Shown piece by piece: positions 1 through 7,815 of a stretch of 64,000 nucleotides of DNA. The stretch is taken from positions 85,413 through 149,412 of the forward strand of contig NZ_BMPY01000017.1 in assembly GCF_014647835.1 (NCBI RefSeq), read 5' to 3'. The position numbers and the translations under genes were made by a program. Position 1 is the stretch's first letter; every line of letters starts with the position of its first letter. The notes beneath the pieces were generated by a model that saw nothing but the letters and a program-made list of their open reading frames with translations, did no database searches and was not told the DNA's origin. The DNA comes from Microbispora rosea subsp. aerata (GTDB lineage Bacteria > Actinomycetota > Actinomycetes > Streptosporangiales > Streptosporangiaceae).

Positions 1-29
1 ATGGGGCCGACCGCGCTTTACGGCCCCAT
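1..29. repeat. Inverted repeat at the left edge
   Basis: ATGGGGCCG (1-9) is exactly complementary to CGGCCCCAT (21-29), leaving an 11-nt loop. No T-tract follows. It lies 34 bp before the penicillin-binding protein start, so it could be a terminator of a gene to the left, a leader hairpin, or an operator. The window edge prevents a decision. Confidence 0.35.
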
Positions 30-62
30 AACCTTGTCAATAGCCATTTGGGGGAGGAACGG

Positions 63-2204
63 GTGAACGCCACGGGGAAAGTGCTGCGCCTCGTCGCCAT
101 GGGAGCGGCGGCGGGCGTGCTGGTCGCGGGGATCGCGCTGCCGGCGGTGGGAGGTGCGGGCGTCGGGCTGGTGACGGCGGTCGAGGAGGTGGACCTCGCA
201 CCCCGGGACCTCGTCGAGCCCCCGCTGGCGCAGGTTTCGGTCGTCCAGGACGTTAACGGCAATGAGATCGCGCGGTTCTACGAGCAGTATCGCGAGGTCG
301 TCCCGCTCGACCAGATCGCCGACATCATGAAGACGGCCATCATCTCGATCGAGGACTACCGGTTCTACGAGCACGGCCCGCTCGACATCGAGGGCACGAC
401 TCGCGCCCTGCTCAAGAACCTCACGACGGGCGGGGTGGCCCAGGGCGGATCCTCCATCACCCAGCAGTACGTCAAGCAGGTGCTGCTCAACGCCGCCGAG
501 ACCGAGGAGGAGAAGGAGAAGGCCCTGGAGGCCAGCTACGCCCGCAAGCTCAACGAGCTGCGGTACGCGATGGGCGTGGAGCAGAAGTACACCAAAGACC
601 AGATCCTGGAGAAGTACCTCAACATCGCCTACTTCGGCGCGAGCGCGTACGGCGTCGAGTCGGCGGCCAAACGGTTCTTCGGGGTCAGCGCGAGCGAGCT
701 GACGCTGCCGCAGGCGGCGACGCTGGCCGGGGCCGTCCAGGACCCCAACGCCACCGACCCCAACCTGGGCAAGACCAGCCGCGACCGGCTGCTGAAGCGG
801 CGCAACGTCGTGCTCGACCGGATGGCCGAGCTGGGCAAGATCACCCAGGCCGAGGCGGACGAGGCGAAGAAGGCCCCCCTCGGCTACAAGGGCACCCCGC
901 TGCCCGGCGGCTGCGAGTCGAGCAAGTATCCGTACTTCTGCGTCTACGTGCGCAACGAGATCCTCAACAACTCCGACTTCGGCAAGACGGCCAAGCAGCG
1001 CGTCGCGTTCCTCAACCGCGGCGGCCTGACCATCAAGACCACGATCGACCCCAAGATGCAGGCGGCCGCGGAAAGGGCGATCAGGAAGTGGGTCCGCCCG
1101 ACCGACGACCCGGTGGCCGCCGAGGCGCTGGTCCAGCCCGGCACCGGGGCGATCAAGGCGATGGCCGCGAGCCGCCCGTACGGCACGCGCAAGAGCAGGA
1201 AGGAGGTGTCCTACAACCTCGTGGCCGACGCCGCGCACGGCGGCGGCATCGGCTTCCAGGCCGGTTCGACGTTCAAGACGTTCACCCTGCTCACCGCGTT
1301 GAAGCAGGGCATGAAGGTCAACGACGGCTTCAGCGCGGGCGCCGGTTACACCGCCCCCGGCTATTCGGCGTTCAAGAACTGCGCGGGCAAGCCCATCGGA
1401 GACCCGAGCCACACCGTCACCAACGACGAGGGGTCGCCCGGCTGGCTGACCCTGCAGACCGGCACCTGGAACTCGGTCAACACGTTCTTCATGATGCTGG
1501 AGCAGCGGGTCGGGCTCTGCGAGGTGGTCAAGACGGCCAAGTCGCTGGGCATCCACCGCTCCGACGGCGCCCCGCTCCAGGAGTTCGAGACGTTCACGCT
1601 CGGCATCAACGAGATGGACCCGGTGACCGTCGCCAACGCCTACGCCGCGATCGGCGCGCGCGGCAAGTACTGCGCGCCGATGGCGATCACCCAGATCACC
1701 GACAGCACCGGCAAGACCACGAACTACCGGCCCAAGTGCCGGCAGGCCCTCGACCCCGAGGTGGCGGACGCGGCGGCGCACGTGCTGTCCGGCGTCTTCA
1801 CCAAGGGCACGATGGCGGGGGTCGGCGGCATCGGGCGTGACGCGGCGGGCAAGACCGGCACCAACGACCTGTCCGCCGCCGCCTGGTTCGCCGGGTTCAC
1901 CCCCGACCTGGCCGGTGCGGTCAGCCTCGGCGACCCGCGCGGCGCGTCCAGGTACAAGCTGAACAACGTCACGATCGGCGGCAAATACTACGGCTCGGTG
2001 TTCGGCGCCACCATCCCCGGGCCGATCTGGAAAGACACCATGCTGCGCGCGCTGCGCGGCGTGCCGCCGACGGAGTTCACGCCGATCAACGCCGAGCGGT
2101 TCGGCGGCTGCAGCGACGGCTGCCGGAAGGTGGTGCCGGTGACGCCCCCGGCCGAGGACCACGACCTGCCGGTGACGATCCTGCAGGACCAGGACACCCC
2201 CTAG
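63..2204 (+). CDS. Class A penicillin-binding protein (transglycosylase/transpeptidase)
   Basis: Bifunctional peptidoglycan synthase: polymerises lipid II and cross-links stem peptides outside the membrane. About 713 aa. GTG at 63 is chosen because GGAGG lies 5 nt upstream; an in-frame TTG at 48 has no such site. An N-terminal hydrophobic segment (residues ~7-40) anchors it. The GT51 domain shows ED-x-RFYEHGPLD near residue 96, GGSSITQQ near 128, and the RKLNE and ILEKYLN motifs near 160-185. The transpeptidase domain shows STFK near 402, SVN near 471 and KTGT near 596. Cysteines in the linker (GGCESSKYPYFC) and C-terminal tail may form disulfides. The stop codon overlaps the stop of the convergent STAS gene. 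Family assignment is secure; which paralogue (PonA-like) is not. Confidence 0.95.
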   Translation: MNATGKVLRLVAMGAAAGVLVAGIALPAVGGAGVGLVTAVEEVDLAPRDLVEPPLAQVSVVQDVNGNEIARFYEQYREVVPLDQIADIMKTAIISIEDYRFYEHGPLDIEGTTRALLKNLTTGGVAQGGSSITQQYVKQVLLNAAETEEEKEKALEASYARKLNELRYAMGVEQKYTKDQILEKYLNIAYFGASAYGVESAAKRFFGVSASELTLPQAATLAGAVQDPNATDPNLGKTSRDRLLKRRNVVLDRMAELGKITQAEADEAKKAPLGYKGTPLPGGCESSKYPYFCVYVRNEILNNSDFGKTAKQRVAFLNRGGLTIKTTIDPKMQAAAERAIRKWVRPTDDPVAAEALVQPGTGAIKAMAASRPYGTRKSRKEVSYNLVADAAHGGGIGFQAGSTFKTFTLLTALKQGMKVNDGFSAGAGYTAPGYSAFKNCAGKPIGDPSHTVTNDEGSPGWLTLQTGTWNSVNTFFMMLEQRVGLCEVVKTAKSLGIHRSDGAPLQEFETFTLGINEMDPVTVANAYAAIGARGKYCAPMAITQITDSTGKTTNYRPKCRQALDPEVADAAAHVLSGVFTKGTMAGVGGIGRDAAGKTGTNDLSAAAWFAGFTPDLAGAVSLGDPRGASRYKLNNVTIGGKYYGSVFGATIPGPIWKDTMLRALRGVPPTEFTPINAERFGGCSDGCRKVVPVTPPAEDHDLPVTILQDQDTP

Positions 2205-2542
2205 CCGGCGTCGTCCAGCGCGTCGGCCGTGTCGAGGACGCGGAACAGCCGGGTCAGATTCGTCCAGCGCAGGATGCGCAGCACTTGGCCGCCTGGCGCG
2301 ATGAGCGCCAGGTCGCCGTTCCTGTCGCGCACCCTGTGCAGCAGGCGGACGAGGAGCCCGACACCCGTGGTGTCGATGAATCGCACCTCGCTGAGGTCCA
2401 GTGCGAGCCACGGGCCGCGTGTCTCGATCTGCGTGAGCAACGGCTCACGCAGGTGCCGCACCGCGTGGAGATCCAGCTCTCCGCGCAGGCCGAGCACCCA
2501 CCAGCGGGTGGGGGAAGGGGGTTGTGCCGTCCACGTCTCCAC
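2201..2542 (-). CDS. STAS-domain protein (anti-sigma-factor antagonist-like)
   Basis: 113-aa single STAS domain. The core LRGELDLHAV strand and the loop LDLSEVRFIDTTGVGLLVRL are typical of SpoIIAA/RsbV-type antagonists, and the TTGVGL segment holds the Thr at the usual phosphorylation position (DSxG in the family, here DTTG). Such proteins release sigma factors by binding anti-sigma kinases; no kinase partner is adjacent. GTG at 2542 is preferred because GAAGGG lies 6-7 nt upstream; a longer frame to 2590 adds only an Arg-rich segment. The stop codon shares two bases with the PBP stop (tail to tail). Confidence 0.85.
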   Translation of the reverse strand: METWTAQPPSPTRWWVLGLRGELDLHAVRHLREPLLTQIETRGPWLALDLSEVRFIDTTGVGLLVRLLHRVRDRNGDLALIAPGGQVLRILRWTNLTRLFRVLDTADALDDAG

Positions 2543-2750
2543 GGTGGTTCCCTTCGCTCTCCTTCGCGCCGGGGACCACCGGGGGAGCAAGACGGGGGGT
2601 CCGGGGCGACCGACGAAGCGCTTCGACAGATACGCCGATGAAGGTACGAGCTGAGCCGCACTCAGAGTAACAATTTCCCTTCTGCGCGTCGATCCGGTGG
2701 AGTAAAGCTTCCATGGTCAGAAAAAAGTCCGTTGGCTATTGTCACGTTTT

Positions 2751-3263
2751 ATGGGGGTTTTTCGCCGCTTGGTGATCGGGGGAGCCGTGGCTCTGGGCGC
2801 CGCGGGATCGGCACCGCTCAACGAGGAACTGACCAGGGCCGTCGCGGTCGCGTACGCCGTCCAGGGCACCTTCCCGTACTCGTGGGGCGGGGGGCACGCG
2901 GCGCGGCCGGGGCCGTCGAAGGGGACATGCCGGGGATACACCGGCGCGATCAAACCCTGCCCGGCGACCCGGACGCTCGGCTTCGACTGCTCGGGGTTCG
3001 CCCGCTGGGTCTACGGCCTGGCGTTCGGCGACGACGTGCTCGGCCCGGGCAACACCGACGACCACATCCGCAGGCTGCGCCGGGTCGCCGTGCCGCAGCC
3101 CGGCGACCTGGTCTTCTACGGCAGACCGGGCAAGACCCACCACGTCGGGGTGTACGTCGGCGGGGGGAAGATGATCAACGCGTTCGCCACCGGGACGCGC
3201 ATCCGCATGGACGACGTGTCGGCGGTGGACGACCTGCTCGGTTACTACCACTATCCACATTGA
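2751..3263 (+). CDS. Secreted NlpC/P60-family peptidoglycan hydrolase
   Basis: 170 aa. Begins with a signal peptide (FRR n-region, then LVIGGAVALGAAGSA). The papain-like core shows the nucleophile motif FDCSGFARW (Cys near residue 80) and the base motif HHVGVYVGGG (His near 130). Family members cleave D-Glu-diamino acid bonds in stem peptides. A Cys pair (TCRGYTGAIKPC) precedes the domain. ATG 2751 gives the signal peptide but has no ribosome-binding site (TTTT just before), so the mRNA may be leaderless; GTG 2781 within the signal sequence has a GGGGGAG upstream but would delete the n-region. Divergent from the STAS gene. Confidence 0.88.
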   Translation: MGVFRRLVIGGAVALGAAGSAPLNEELTRAVAVAYAVQGTFPYSWGGGHAARPGPSKGTCRGYTGAIKPCPATRTLGFDCSGFARWVYGLAFGDDVLGPGNTDDHIRRLRRVAVPQPGDLVFYGRPGKTHHVGVYVGGGKMINAFATGTRIRMDDVSAVDDLLGYYHYPH

Positions 3264-3484
3264 TCCCATGCCCGGCTCTGGTGCGAACGGGCCGTCGCGC
3301 TCCGGAGCCGTCGGGCTCCAGGGTCGGCGGGCGCCGAGGCCGACCGGCATCCGCCCTCCGCCGCGACTGCGGGGAGTGCGGCGGCGCGCCGTCCGCGCCC
3401 TGCCCGCCGCACCCGGGACGGCGGCCTGCCGATTCCCATGGGGCGGGAGATGAATCTGGGGACGATCCGCTAGCTTGTTCCCCT

Positions 3485-3703
3485 ATGGACAGGCGATTCG
3501 TGGGACCGGACGGGTACGAGGTCGTCCCCGCGTACCGCCACGACCGCCAGGTGCTGCGGGTGCGGCGCAACGGCCGGGTGGTCGCCGACTGTCTCACGGT
3601 CGGCGAGGTCGCCCGGTATGTCGACCTCGCCGACCTCTGCGAGGTGATCCCGCTGCCCGCCCGGGCCGGCGACGCCCGTACGGCCGTGCGACAGGCGCCG
3701 TGA
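3485..3703 (+). CDS. Small conserved-looking hypothetical protein (72 aa)
   Basis: Starts MDRRFVGPDGYEVVPAYRHD and is rich in Arg and Val, with a predicted beta-rich N-terminal half and a helix (LTVGEVARYVDLADLCEVI). I recognise no domain. Expression is supported by TAGCTT (3471-3476), a TANNNT -10 element placed for transcription to begin at or next to the ATG, so a leaderless mRNA is likely. Third-position G+C is high, as in neighbours. The stop codon lies inside the first unit of a 14-bp tandem repeat, so copy-number change could alter the 3' end. Confidence 0.6.
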   Translation: MDRRFVGPDGYEVVPAYRHDRQVLRVRRNGRVVADCLTVGEVARYVDLADLCEVIPLPARAGDARTAVRQAP

Positions 3704-3731
3704 GACAGGCGCCGTGAGACAGGCGCTGTGA
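3690..3731. repeat. 14-bp tandem repeat, three units, across a stop codon
   Basis: GACAGGCGCCGTGA is present at 3690-3703 and 3704-3717, with one change (GACAGGCGCTGTGA) at 3718-3731, and a partial fourth unit follows. Each unit ends in TGA and 14 is not a multiple of three. The first unit supplies the stop of the 72-aa gene. Confidence 0.9.
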
Positions 3732-3796
3732 AACAGGCCGGTTCGCAGGCGTAGCGGCGGCGGGCCCTGGGCACTCACAGTGCCGAGGGGGAATCG

Positions 3797-4225
3797 ATGC
3801 GTCTGCCTGCCGGACTTCCTGCCGGACTGACCGCCGCCGTCGCGCTCGCCGCCGTCGTGACCGGCTGCGGCTCGTCGCCCACGGCGTCCACCGCGGAGAC
3901 GCCGGTGTATGTGCTCAACTTCCAGGACTCCGAGCAGGGCAGGCCCGACCAGCGGCCGGCGAGCCTCGTGCTCTCGGAGTTCAGCACGATGAGCGGGGTC
4001 ACCTGGCGGACCTGGGGGCCGACCCGGGCGACCGGCGCGGGCAAGCTCAGCGGCACCTGGTGCCTGCCCGAGTGCGCCGACGCGCCGTACGACGCCACGG
4101 TGACGTTGAGCAGCGTGGTCCCGGTCAAGGGCAAGGGCTACTTCAGCCGCTACGCGGTGACGGCCGACGTGCCCGCGGGGCAGCGTTCCGAGGCCGATCT
4201 GTCCGGGGTGCTGCCGACGCCCTGA
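3797..4225 (+). CDS. Putative lipoprotein of unknown function (142 aa)
   Basis: Signal peptide MRLPAGLPAGLTAAVALAAV followed by lipobox VTGC (Cys near residue 25), so export and lipid anchoring on the outer face of the membrane are expected. The mature part has no recognised domain; a Cys pair (WCLPEC) could form a disulfide. The GAGGGGG ribosome-binding site lies 8 nt before ATG 3797. It stands alone between the small protein and the tRNA-Thr gene. Confidence 0.75.
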   Translation: MRLPAGLPAGLTAAVALAAVVTGCGSSPTASTAETPVYVLNFQDSEQGRPDQRPASLVLSEFSTMSGVTWRTWGPTRATGAGKLSGTWCLPECADAPYDATVTLSSVVPVKGKGYFSRYAVTADVPAGQRSEADLSGVLPTP

Positions 4226-4317
4226 ATCACGCGCGGCGGGGAGGTTCTGATTCGCGTACACCGCCGTGGCCGTGTATGGTTACACCTGTCCGCGGCGCGA
4301 GAGCGGCAAGCGGACCC

Positions 4318-4390
4318 GCCCCTATAGCTCAGTCGGCAGAGCGTCTCCATGGTAAGGAGAAGGTCAACGGTTCGATTCCGTTTGGGGGCT
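4318..4390 (+). tRNA. tRNA-Thr (anticodon GGT)
   Basis: Complete 73-nt cloverleaf. Acceptor GCCCCTA pairs with TGGGGGC, D stem GCTC/GAGC, anticodon stem TCTCC/GGAGA with loop ATGGTAA giving anticodon GGT, T stem AACGG/CCGTT with loop TTCGATT. Discriminator T at 4390; CCA is not encoded. It precedes tRNA-Met and rpmG, a usual actinobacterial order. Confidence 0.96.
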
Positions 4391-4568
4391 CTAGTCGAAA
4401 AGTCCTATCCGGGCAGTTTTTCTGACTGAGTGCTGCCGGGTGGGGCTTTCGGCTTGGTGGGGACACCCCGTCCTCACCGGAAGACCGACCTCGATCATGG
4501 CTGATCCCGATGCGCGAATGGCCGTACAGGTCGGGTATCCTTGCGTGGCCGGATCCAGTTCCGGCCGA

Positions 4569-4642
4569 GGCGGAGTAGCTCAGTCAGGCAGAGCAAGCGG
4601 CTCATAATCGCTGTGTCGCCGGTTCAAGTCCGGCCTCCGCTA
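4569..4642 (+). tRNA. tRNA-Met (anticodon CAT), elongator type
   Basis: 74-nt cloverleaf. Acceptor GGCGGAG pairs with CTCCGCT (G-T at the end), D stem GCTC/GAGC, anticodon stem AGCGG/TCGCT around loop CTCATAA, T stem GCCGG/CCGGC. It lacks the three G-C pairs in the anticodon stem typical of initiator tRNA. The form beginning GGCGG and ending CCGCTA matches actinobacterial elongator Met tRNAs. CCA is not encoded. Modification to an Ile-decoding tRNA cannot be excluded from sequence alone. Confidence 0.95.
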
Positions 4643-4721
4643 CTACCCATCCGGGCCACCTGAACAAGGCGGTCCTGGCGTGGGTTGTCCAGTAGTCCCG
4701 AACGCAGAAAGGCACTCCCAC

Positions 4722-4886
4722 GTGGCTGCCACAGACGTTAGGCCCAAGATCACGCTGGCCTGCCAGGAGTGCAAGCACCGCAACTACATCACGCGGAAGA
4801 ACCGGCGCAACGACCCGGATCGGCTTGAGCTGAAGAAGTACTGCCCCAACTGCAAGACGCACCGGGCGCACCGCGAGACCCGCTAG
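4722..4886 (+). CDS. rpmG: 50S ribosomal protein L33
   Basis: 54-aa L33 of the large ribosomal subunit. GTG 4722 gives the standard L33 N-terminus and has AGAAAGG about 9 nt upstream; the 14 further in-frame codons reach back toward the tRNA and are not needed. It retains both zinc-ribbon pairs (CQEC near residue 14 and CPNC near 40), so this is the Zn-binding (C+) form. Many actinobacteria also carry a Cys-less paralogue under Zur control, but none is in this window. Located 79 bp after tRNA-Met and upstream of the MaoC-type dehydratase genes, as in mycobacteria. Confidence 0.96.
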   Translation: MAATDVRPKITLACQECKHRNYITRKNRRNDPDRLELKKYCPNCKTHRAHRETR

Positions 4887-4940
4887 TTCCGGCACACGCC
4901 GCGGTTCTTCGCAGGCATCACTGGAATCCGCACTTCCGAC

Positions 4941-4973
4941 ACCGGCGTTCCCGCTTGGGGCGCCGGTTTGTCG
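4941..4973 (+). terminator. Probable terminator after rpmG
   Basis: ACCGGCG (4941-4947) pairs with CGCCGGT (4961-4967), followed by TTTGTC. The 7-bp G+C stem and T-rich tail lie about 55 bp downstream of the rpmG stop. Confidence 0.5.
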
Positions 4974-5129
4974 TGTCCGGACACGTGGGCCCGGCATTCG
5001 TTGGCGGGGACCGACACGTCGCCGTACGGCGGCGCGTCGCTAGCGTGATCTCCACTGGCGGTCCGCGCCTGGCACAGATCGTTTTGTTACGGTACGGCCT
5101 ATCCAGCTCAGCAGAAGGAGCCCGGCCCG

Positions 5130-5579
5130 ATGCCCTTGAACCGTGATTTCGTCGGGCGGACGTACACGTCGTCCGCGCCCTACGAGGTCAGCCGCGTGAA
5201 GATCAGCGAGTTCGCCACCGCGATCGGCGACACCAACCCGATCTACCACGACCGGCAGGCCGCCGTGGCGGCCGGGCACCCCGACGTCGTCGCCCCGCCG
5301 ACGTTCCCCATCGTCTTCAGCCTTCTCGGGACCGGCGACGCGCTCTCCGACCCCGACCTCGGGCTCAACTTCGCGATGGTCGTGCACGGCGAGCAGAGGT
5401 TCGAGTATGAGCGGCCCATCCACGCGGGCGACGAGCTGGTGTGCGCCTCGACCATCGAGGAGATCCGCAGCGTCGGCCGCAACGAGCTCCTGACCCTGCG
5501 CAGCGACATCTCGACCACCTCCGGCGAGCTGGTCTGCCGTACGTACAACATCATCGTGGAGCGGGGAGGGGCGGCCTGA
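5130..5579 (+). CDS. MaoC-like dehydratase, HadA-like N-terminal subunit
   Basis: 149-aa hotdog-fold protein of the FAS1-DH/MaoC type. It has GDTNPIYHD near residue 39, resembling the hydratase motif with Tyr in place of the catalytic His line-up, so it is probably the structural or substrate-binding partner of the next gene. In mycobacteria HadA pairs with HadB to form the (3R)-hydroxyacyl-ACP dehydratase of FAS-II, and hadAB lies beside rpmG as here. Strong site AGAAGGAG before ATG 5130. Two bases separate its stop from the next start, so the two are almost certainly co-translated. The lipid substrate in this organism is inference. Confidence 0.85.
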   Translation: MPLNRDFVGRTYTSSAPYEVSRVKISEFATAIGDTNPIYHDRQAAVAAGHPDVVAPPTFPIVFSLLGTGDALSDPDLGLNFAMVVHGEQRFEYERPIHAGDELVCASTIEEIRSVGRNELLTLRSDISTTSGELVCRTYNIIVERGGAA

Positions 5580-5581
5580 TC

Positions 5582-6010
5582 ATGGCTGCGACGGTCAAGT
5601 ACGACGAGGTGGAGGCCGGCCAGGAGATCCCGGCCGTCGAATACCGGGTCCGCCGCGTGGACCTGGTGAAGTACGCCGGCGCCTCGGGCGACTTCAACCC
5701 CATCCACTGGAACGAGCGGCACGCCAAGGCGGTCGGCCTGCCCGACGTCATCGCGCACGGCATGTACACGATGGCGCAGGGCGGCCGGTTCGTGACGGAC
5801 TGGGCGGGCGACCCCGGCGCGGTGGTGGAGTACGGCGTGCGCTTCTCGTCCATGGTCGTGGTGCCGGACGACGACCAGGGCGCGACGATCACGATCAGCG
5901 GGGTCGTCGAGGAGAAGCGCGAGGACAAGCGCGTCGTCGTCGCGCTGACCGCCAAGTCGGGCGACGCCCGCGTGCTGTCCAGGGCCCGCGCGGTGGTCCA
6001 GCTCTCCTGA
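5582..6010 (+). CDS. MaoC-like dehydratase, HadB-like catalytic subunit
   Basis: 142-aa hotdog dehydratase with the hydratase 2 motif ASGDFNPIHWNERHA near residues 34-48, which holds the expected catalytic Asp and His. With the preceding protein it should form a heterodimer that removes water from 3-hydroxyacyl thioesters in fatty-acid elongation (established for mycobacterial HadAB). GGGGAGGGG precedes ATG 5582. The ATG sits 2 bp after the hadA-like stop. No hadC-like third subunit follows. Confidence 0.88.
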   Translation: MAATVKYDEVEAGQEIPAVEYRVRRVDLVKYAGASGDFNPIHWNERHAKAVGLPDVIAHGMYTMAQGGRFVTDWAGDPGAVVEYGVRFSSMVVVPDDDQGATITISGVVEEKREDKRVVVALTAKSGDARVLSRARAVVQLS

Positions 6011-6057
6011 CCCGCGCCGGCCCGATTGGCCCCGGCGGTCCCGGGTAGCGGTCGGTC

Positions 6058-6429
6058 GTGAGCGAGCGAGACAAGGAAGCCGGGCGCGAGCCGGTCACCA
6101 CCCAGCGGGAACACGACGACGTCCACGGCGTCGCCGCCGAGACCCAGGACCCCGGCAAGGCCGGGGACGCCCACGGCGGCGCGATGCCGCGGCCCCGGGC
6201 GGTGAACGCCGGGCAGGCCGCCGAGGTCGCGGGCCCGGAGGAGATCACCAAGGTCAAGCGGGACGTCGCCCCCGGCGGCACGATCGAGACCGCGCTGACC
6301 CGTTCCGGCGAGCCGTCGATGGTCGCGTCCCAGCTTCTGTGGGACGGCAGCTCGGCCACGTCGAGGATCGACGAGTCGATCGCCGAGGCCATCGGCGAGG
6401 CGGAGCACGACGACGGCGAACGGGGATAA
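6058..6429 (+). CDS. Hypothetical charged protein (123 aa)
   Basis: No recognised domain. The N-terminal half is polar and disordered-looking (Glu, Asp, Arg, His, Gly); the C-terminal 45 residues could form helices (SMVASQLLWDGSSATSRIDE). GTG 6058 has only a weak upstream site. It lies 47 bp after the HadB-like gene and ends 95 bp before murB on the same strand. Coding is supported by length and G/C third-position bias; function unknown. Confidence 0.5.
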   Translation: MSERDKEAGREPVTTQREHDDVHGVAAETQDPGKAGDAHGGAMPRPRAVNAGQAAEVAGPEEITKVKRDVAPGGTIETALTRSGEPSMVASQLLWDGSSATSRIDESIAEAIGEAEHDDGERG

Positions 6430-6524
6430 CAGAGGGGGATCACGCGGACGCGGTCGGCCTCCCCGGGCGCCTCCCGGCCGCCGACTATCCTGTTCGCCGG
6501 GACTTTCCGGGTGCGAGGAGACCG

Positions 6525-7574
6525 ATGGCTGACCGGTTGGCAGGGGTGGCGCTCGCCCCGTACACCACGCTGCGCATGGGCGGACCGGCCCGGGCGTTCA
6601 CGCAGGCGCGGACGCAGGACGAGCTGATCGCGATCGTGGCCGGGGCCGACCGCGAGGGCGAGCCCGTGCTGGTGCTCGGCGGCGGCAGCAACCTCGTGAT
6701 ATCCGACGACGGGTTCGACGGTCTCGTGGTGCGCGTCGCCACCCGGGGCGTCGAGGTGGCGTCCCGGGACGGCCGGGTGCTGGTCACCGTGCAGGCGGGG
6801 GAGGACTGGGACGCCCTGGTCGCCCGCTGCGTGGCCGAGGGCTGGTCGGGGGTGGAGTGCCTGTCGGGCATCCCCGGGCTGGTCGGCTCCACCCCGATCC
6901 AGAACGTCGGCGCGTACGGGCAGGACGTCTCGCAGACCGTCGCCGCCGTCCGCGTGTACGACCGGATGACCGGCGAGGTGGGGGACCTCACGGCGGCCGA
7001 GTGCGGCTTCGCCTACCGGCACAGCGCGTTCAAGCACGACCCCGGGCGGCACGTCGTGCTGGCCGTCACCTACGCCCTGGAGCGCTCGCCGCTGTCGGGG
7101 CCCGTGGCCTACCGGGAGCTGGCCGTCCGCCTCGGCGTGGAGATCGGCGAGCGGGTGCCGCTTGCCGAGGCGCGGGAGGCCGTGCTCGAGCTGCGGCGGA
7201 GCAAGGGCATGGTCCTCGACCCCGGCGACCCGGACACGCGCAGCGCCGGGTCGTTCTTCACCAACCCGGTGCTCGGCCCGGACGAGGCGGCGGCCCTGGC
7301 GTCGCGGGCCCCCGGGCACCCGCGCTGGGACATGCCGGACGGCATGGTCAAAGTGCCGGCGGCGTGGCTGATCGAGAACGCCGGGTTCCCGAAGGGCTAC
7401 GAGAAGGGGCGGGCCCGCATCTCGACCAAGCACACGCTGGCCCTCACCAACCCCACCGGCGAGGCGGGCGCGGACGAGCTGCTCGCGCTGGCCCGCGAGG
7501 TGCGCGACGGCGTGCACGAGAAGTTCGGGGTGTGGCTCGTCAACGAGCCCGTGTTCGTCGGTGTGAGTCTTTAG
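6525..7574 (+). CDS. murB: UDP-N-acetylenolpyruvoylglucosamine reductase
   Basis: 349-aa MurB, the FAD/NADPH enzyme that makes UDP-MurNAc for cell-wall synthesis in the cytoplasm. FAD-binding segments GGGSNLVISDDGFDGLVVRV (near residue 47) and GIPGLVGSTPIQNVGAYGQ (near 117) are clear. YRHSAFK marks a type I enzyme. The proton-donor Ser lies in AGSFFTNP (near 241) and the final Glu in NEPVF. GAGGAG precedes ATG 6525. Followed directly by a duplicated GTGAGTCTTT (7561 and 7580) and the riboswitch. Confidence 0.96.
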   Translation: MADRLAGVALAPYTTLRMGGPARAFTQARTQDELIAIVAGADREGEPVLVLGGGSNLVISDDGFDGLVVRVATRGVEVASRDGRVLVTVQAGEDWDALVARCVAEGWSGVECLSGIPGLVGSTPIQNVGAYGQDVSQTVAAVRVYDRMTGEVGDLTAAECGFAYRHSAFKHDPGRHVVLAVTYALERSPLSGPVAYRELAVRLGVEIGERVPLAEAREAVLELRRSKGMVLDPGDPDTRSAGSFFTNPVLGPDEAAALASRAPGHPRWDMPDGMVKVPAAWLIENAGFPKGYEKGRARISTKHTLALTNPTGEAGADELLALAREVRDGVHEKFGVWLVNEPVFVGVSL

Positions 7575-7619
7575 CGTCGGAGTGAGTCTTTGACCCGGCC
7601 GGACCTCGGATAAACTCAC

Positions 7620-7750
7620 GGAAGACCGAAGGGGAGTAGTCCGGAATCCACTGATCGACACACTGGCGGCCCGCCCGCCCGGTCGTGGAGCCCTCGCGGC
7701 GGACGAGACCTTCGGCCCGACAGTCATGACCACATGCTGCCGGGCCGAAG
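7620..7750 (+). promoter_or_regulatory. yybP-ykoY type Mn2+ riboswitch with a competing hairpin
   Basis: Two hallmarks of the manganese riboswitch are present: GGGGAGTAG (7631-7639) and GAGACC (7705-7710). Helix P1 is exact: CCGAAGG (7626-7632) pairs with CCTTCGG (7709-7715). The 3' strand of P1 is reused in a downstream 10-bp hairpin, CTTCGGCCCG (7710-7719) with CGGGCCGAAG (7741-7750), so the aptamer helix and this hairpin cannot form together. That is the arrangement expected of an expression platform. The controlled gene is a Gdt1-type Mn exporter, a known partner of this riboswitch class. Mn specificity and the direction of switching are inferred from the class. Confidence 0.78.
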
Positions 7751-7815
7751 TCGTGCCCGCTCCCCGGGTGTCGTACGGCGGCCCGGTGGCACCTCCCTCC
7801 ATGGAAGGCGGCCCC

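Noticed and set aside
18-2411. 797-codon open frame on the minus strand across the PBP gene
   Set aside because: Antisense to a gene with all expected motifs; composition typical of a shadow.
2591-2750. Possible ydaO-type riboswitch before the NlpC/P60 gene
   Set aside because: Such riboswitches often control this gene type, but the ~150 bp here lack the conserved core sequences and length.
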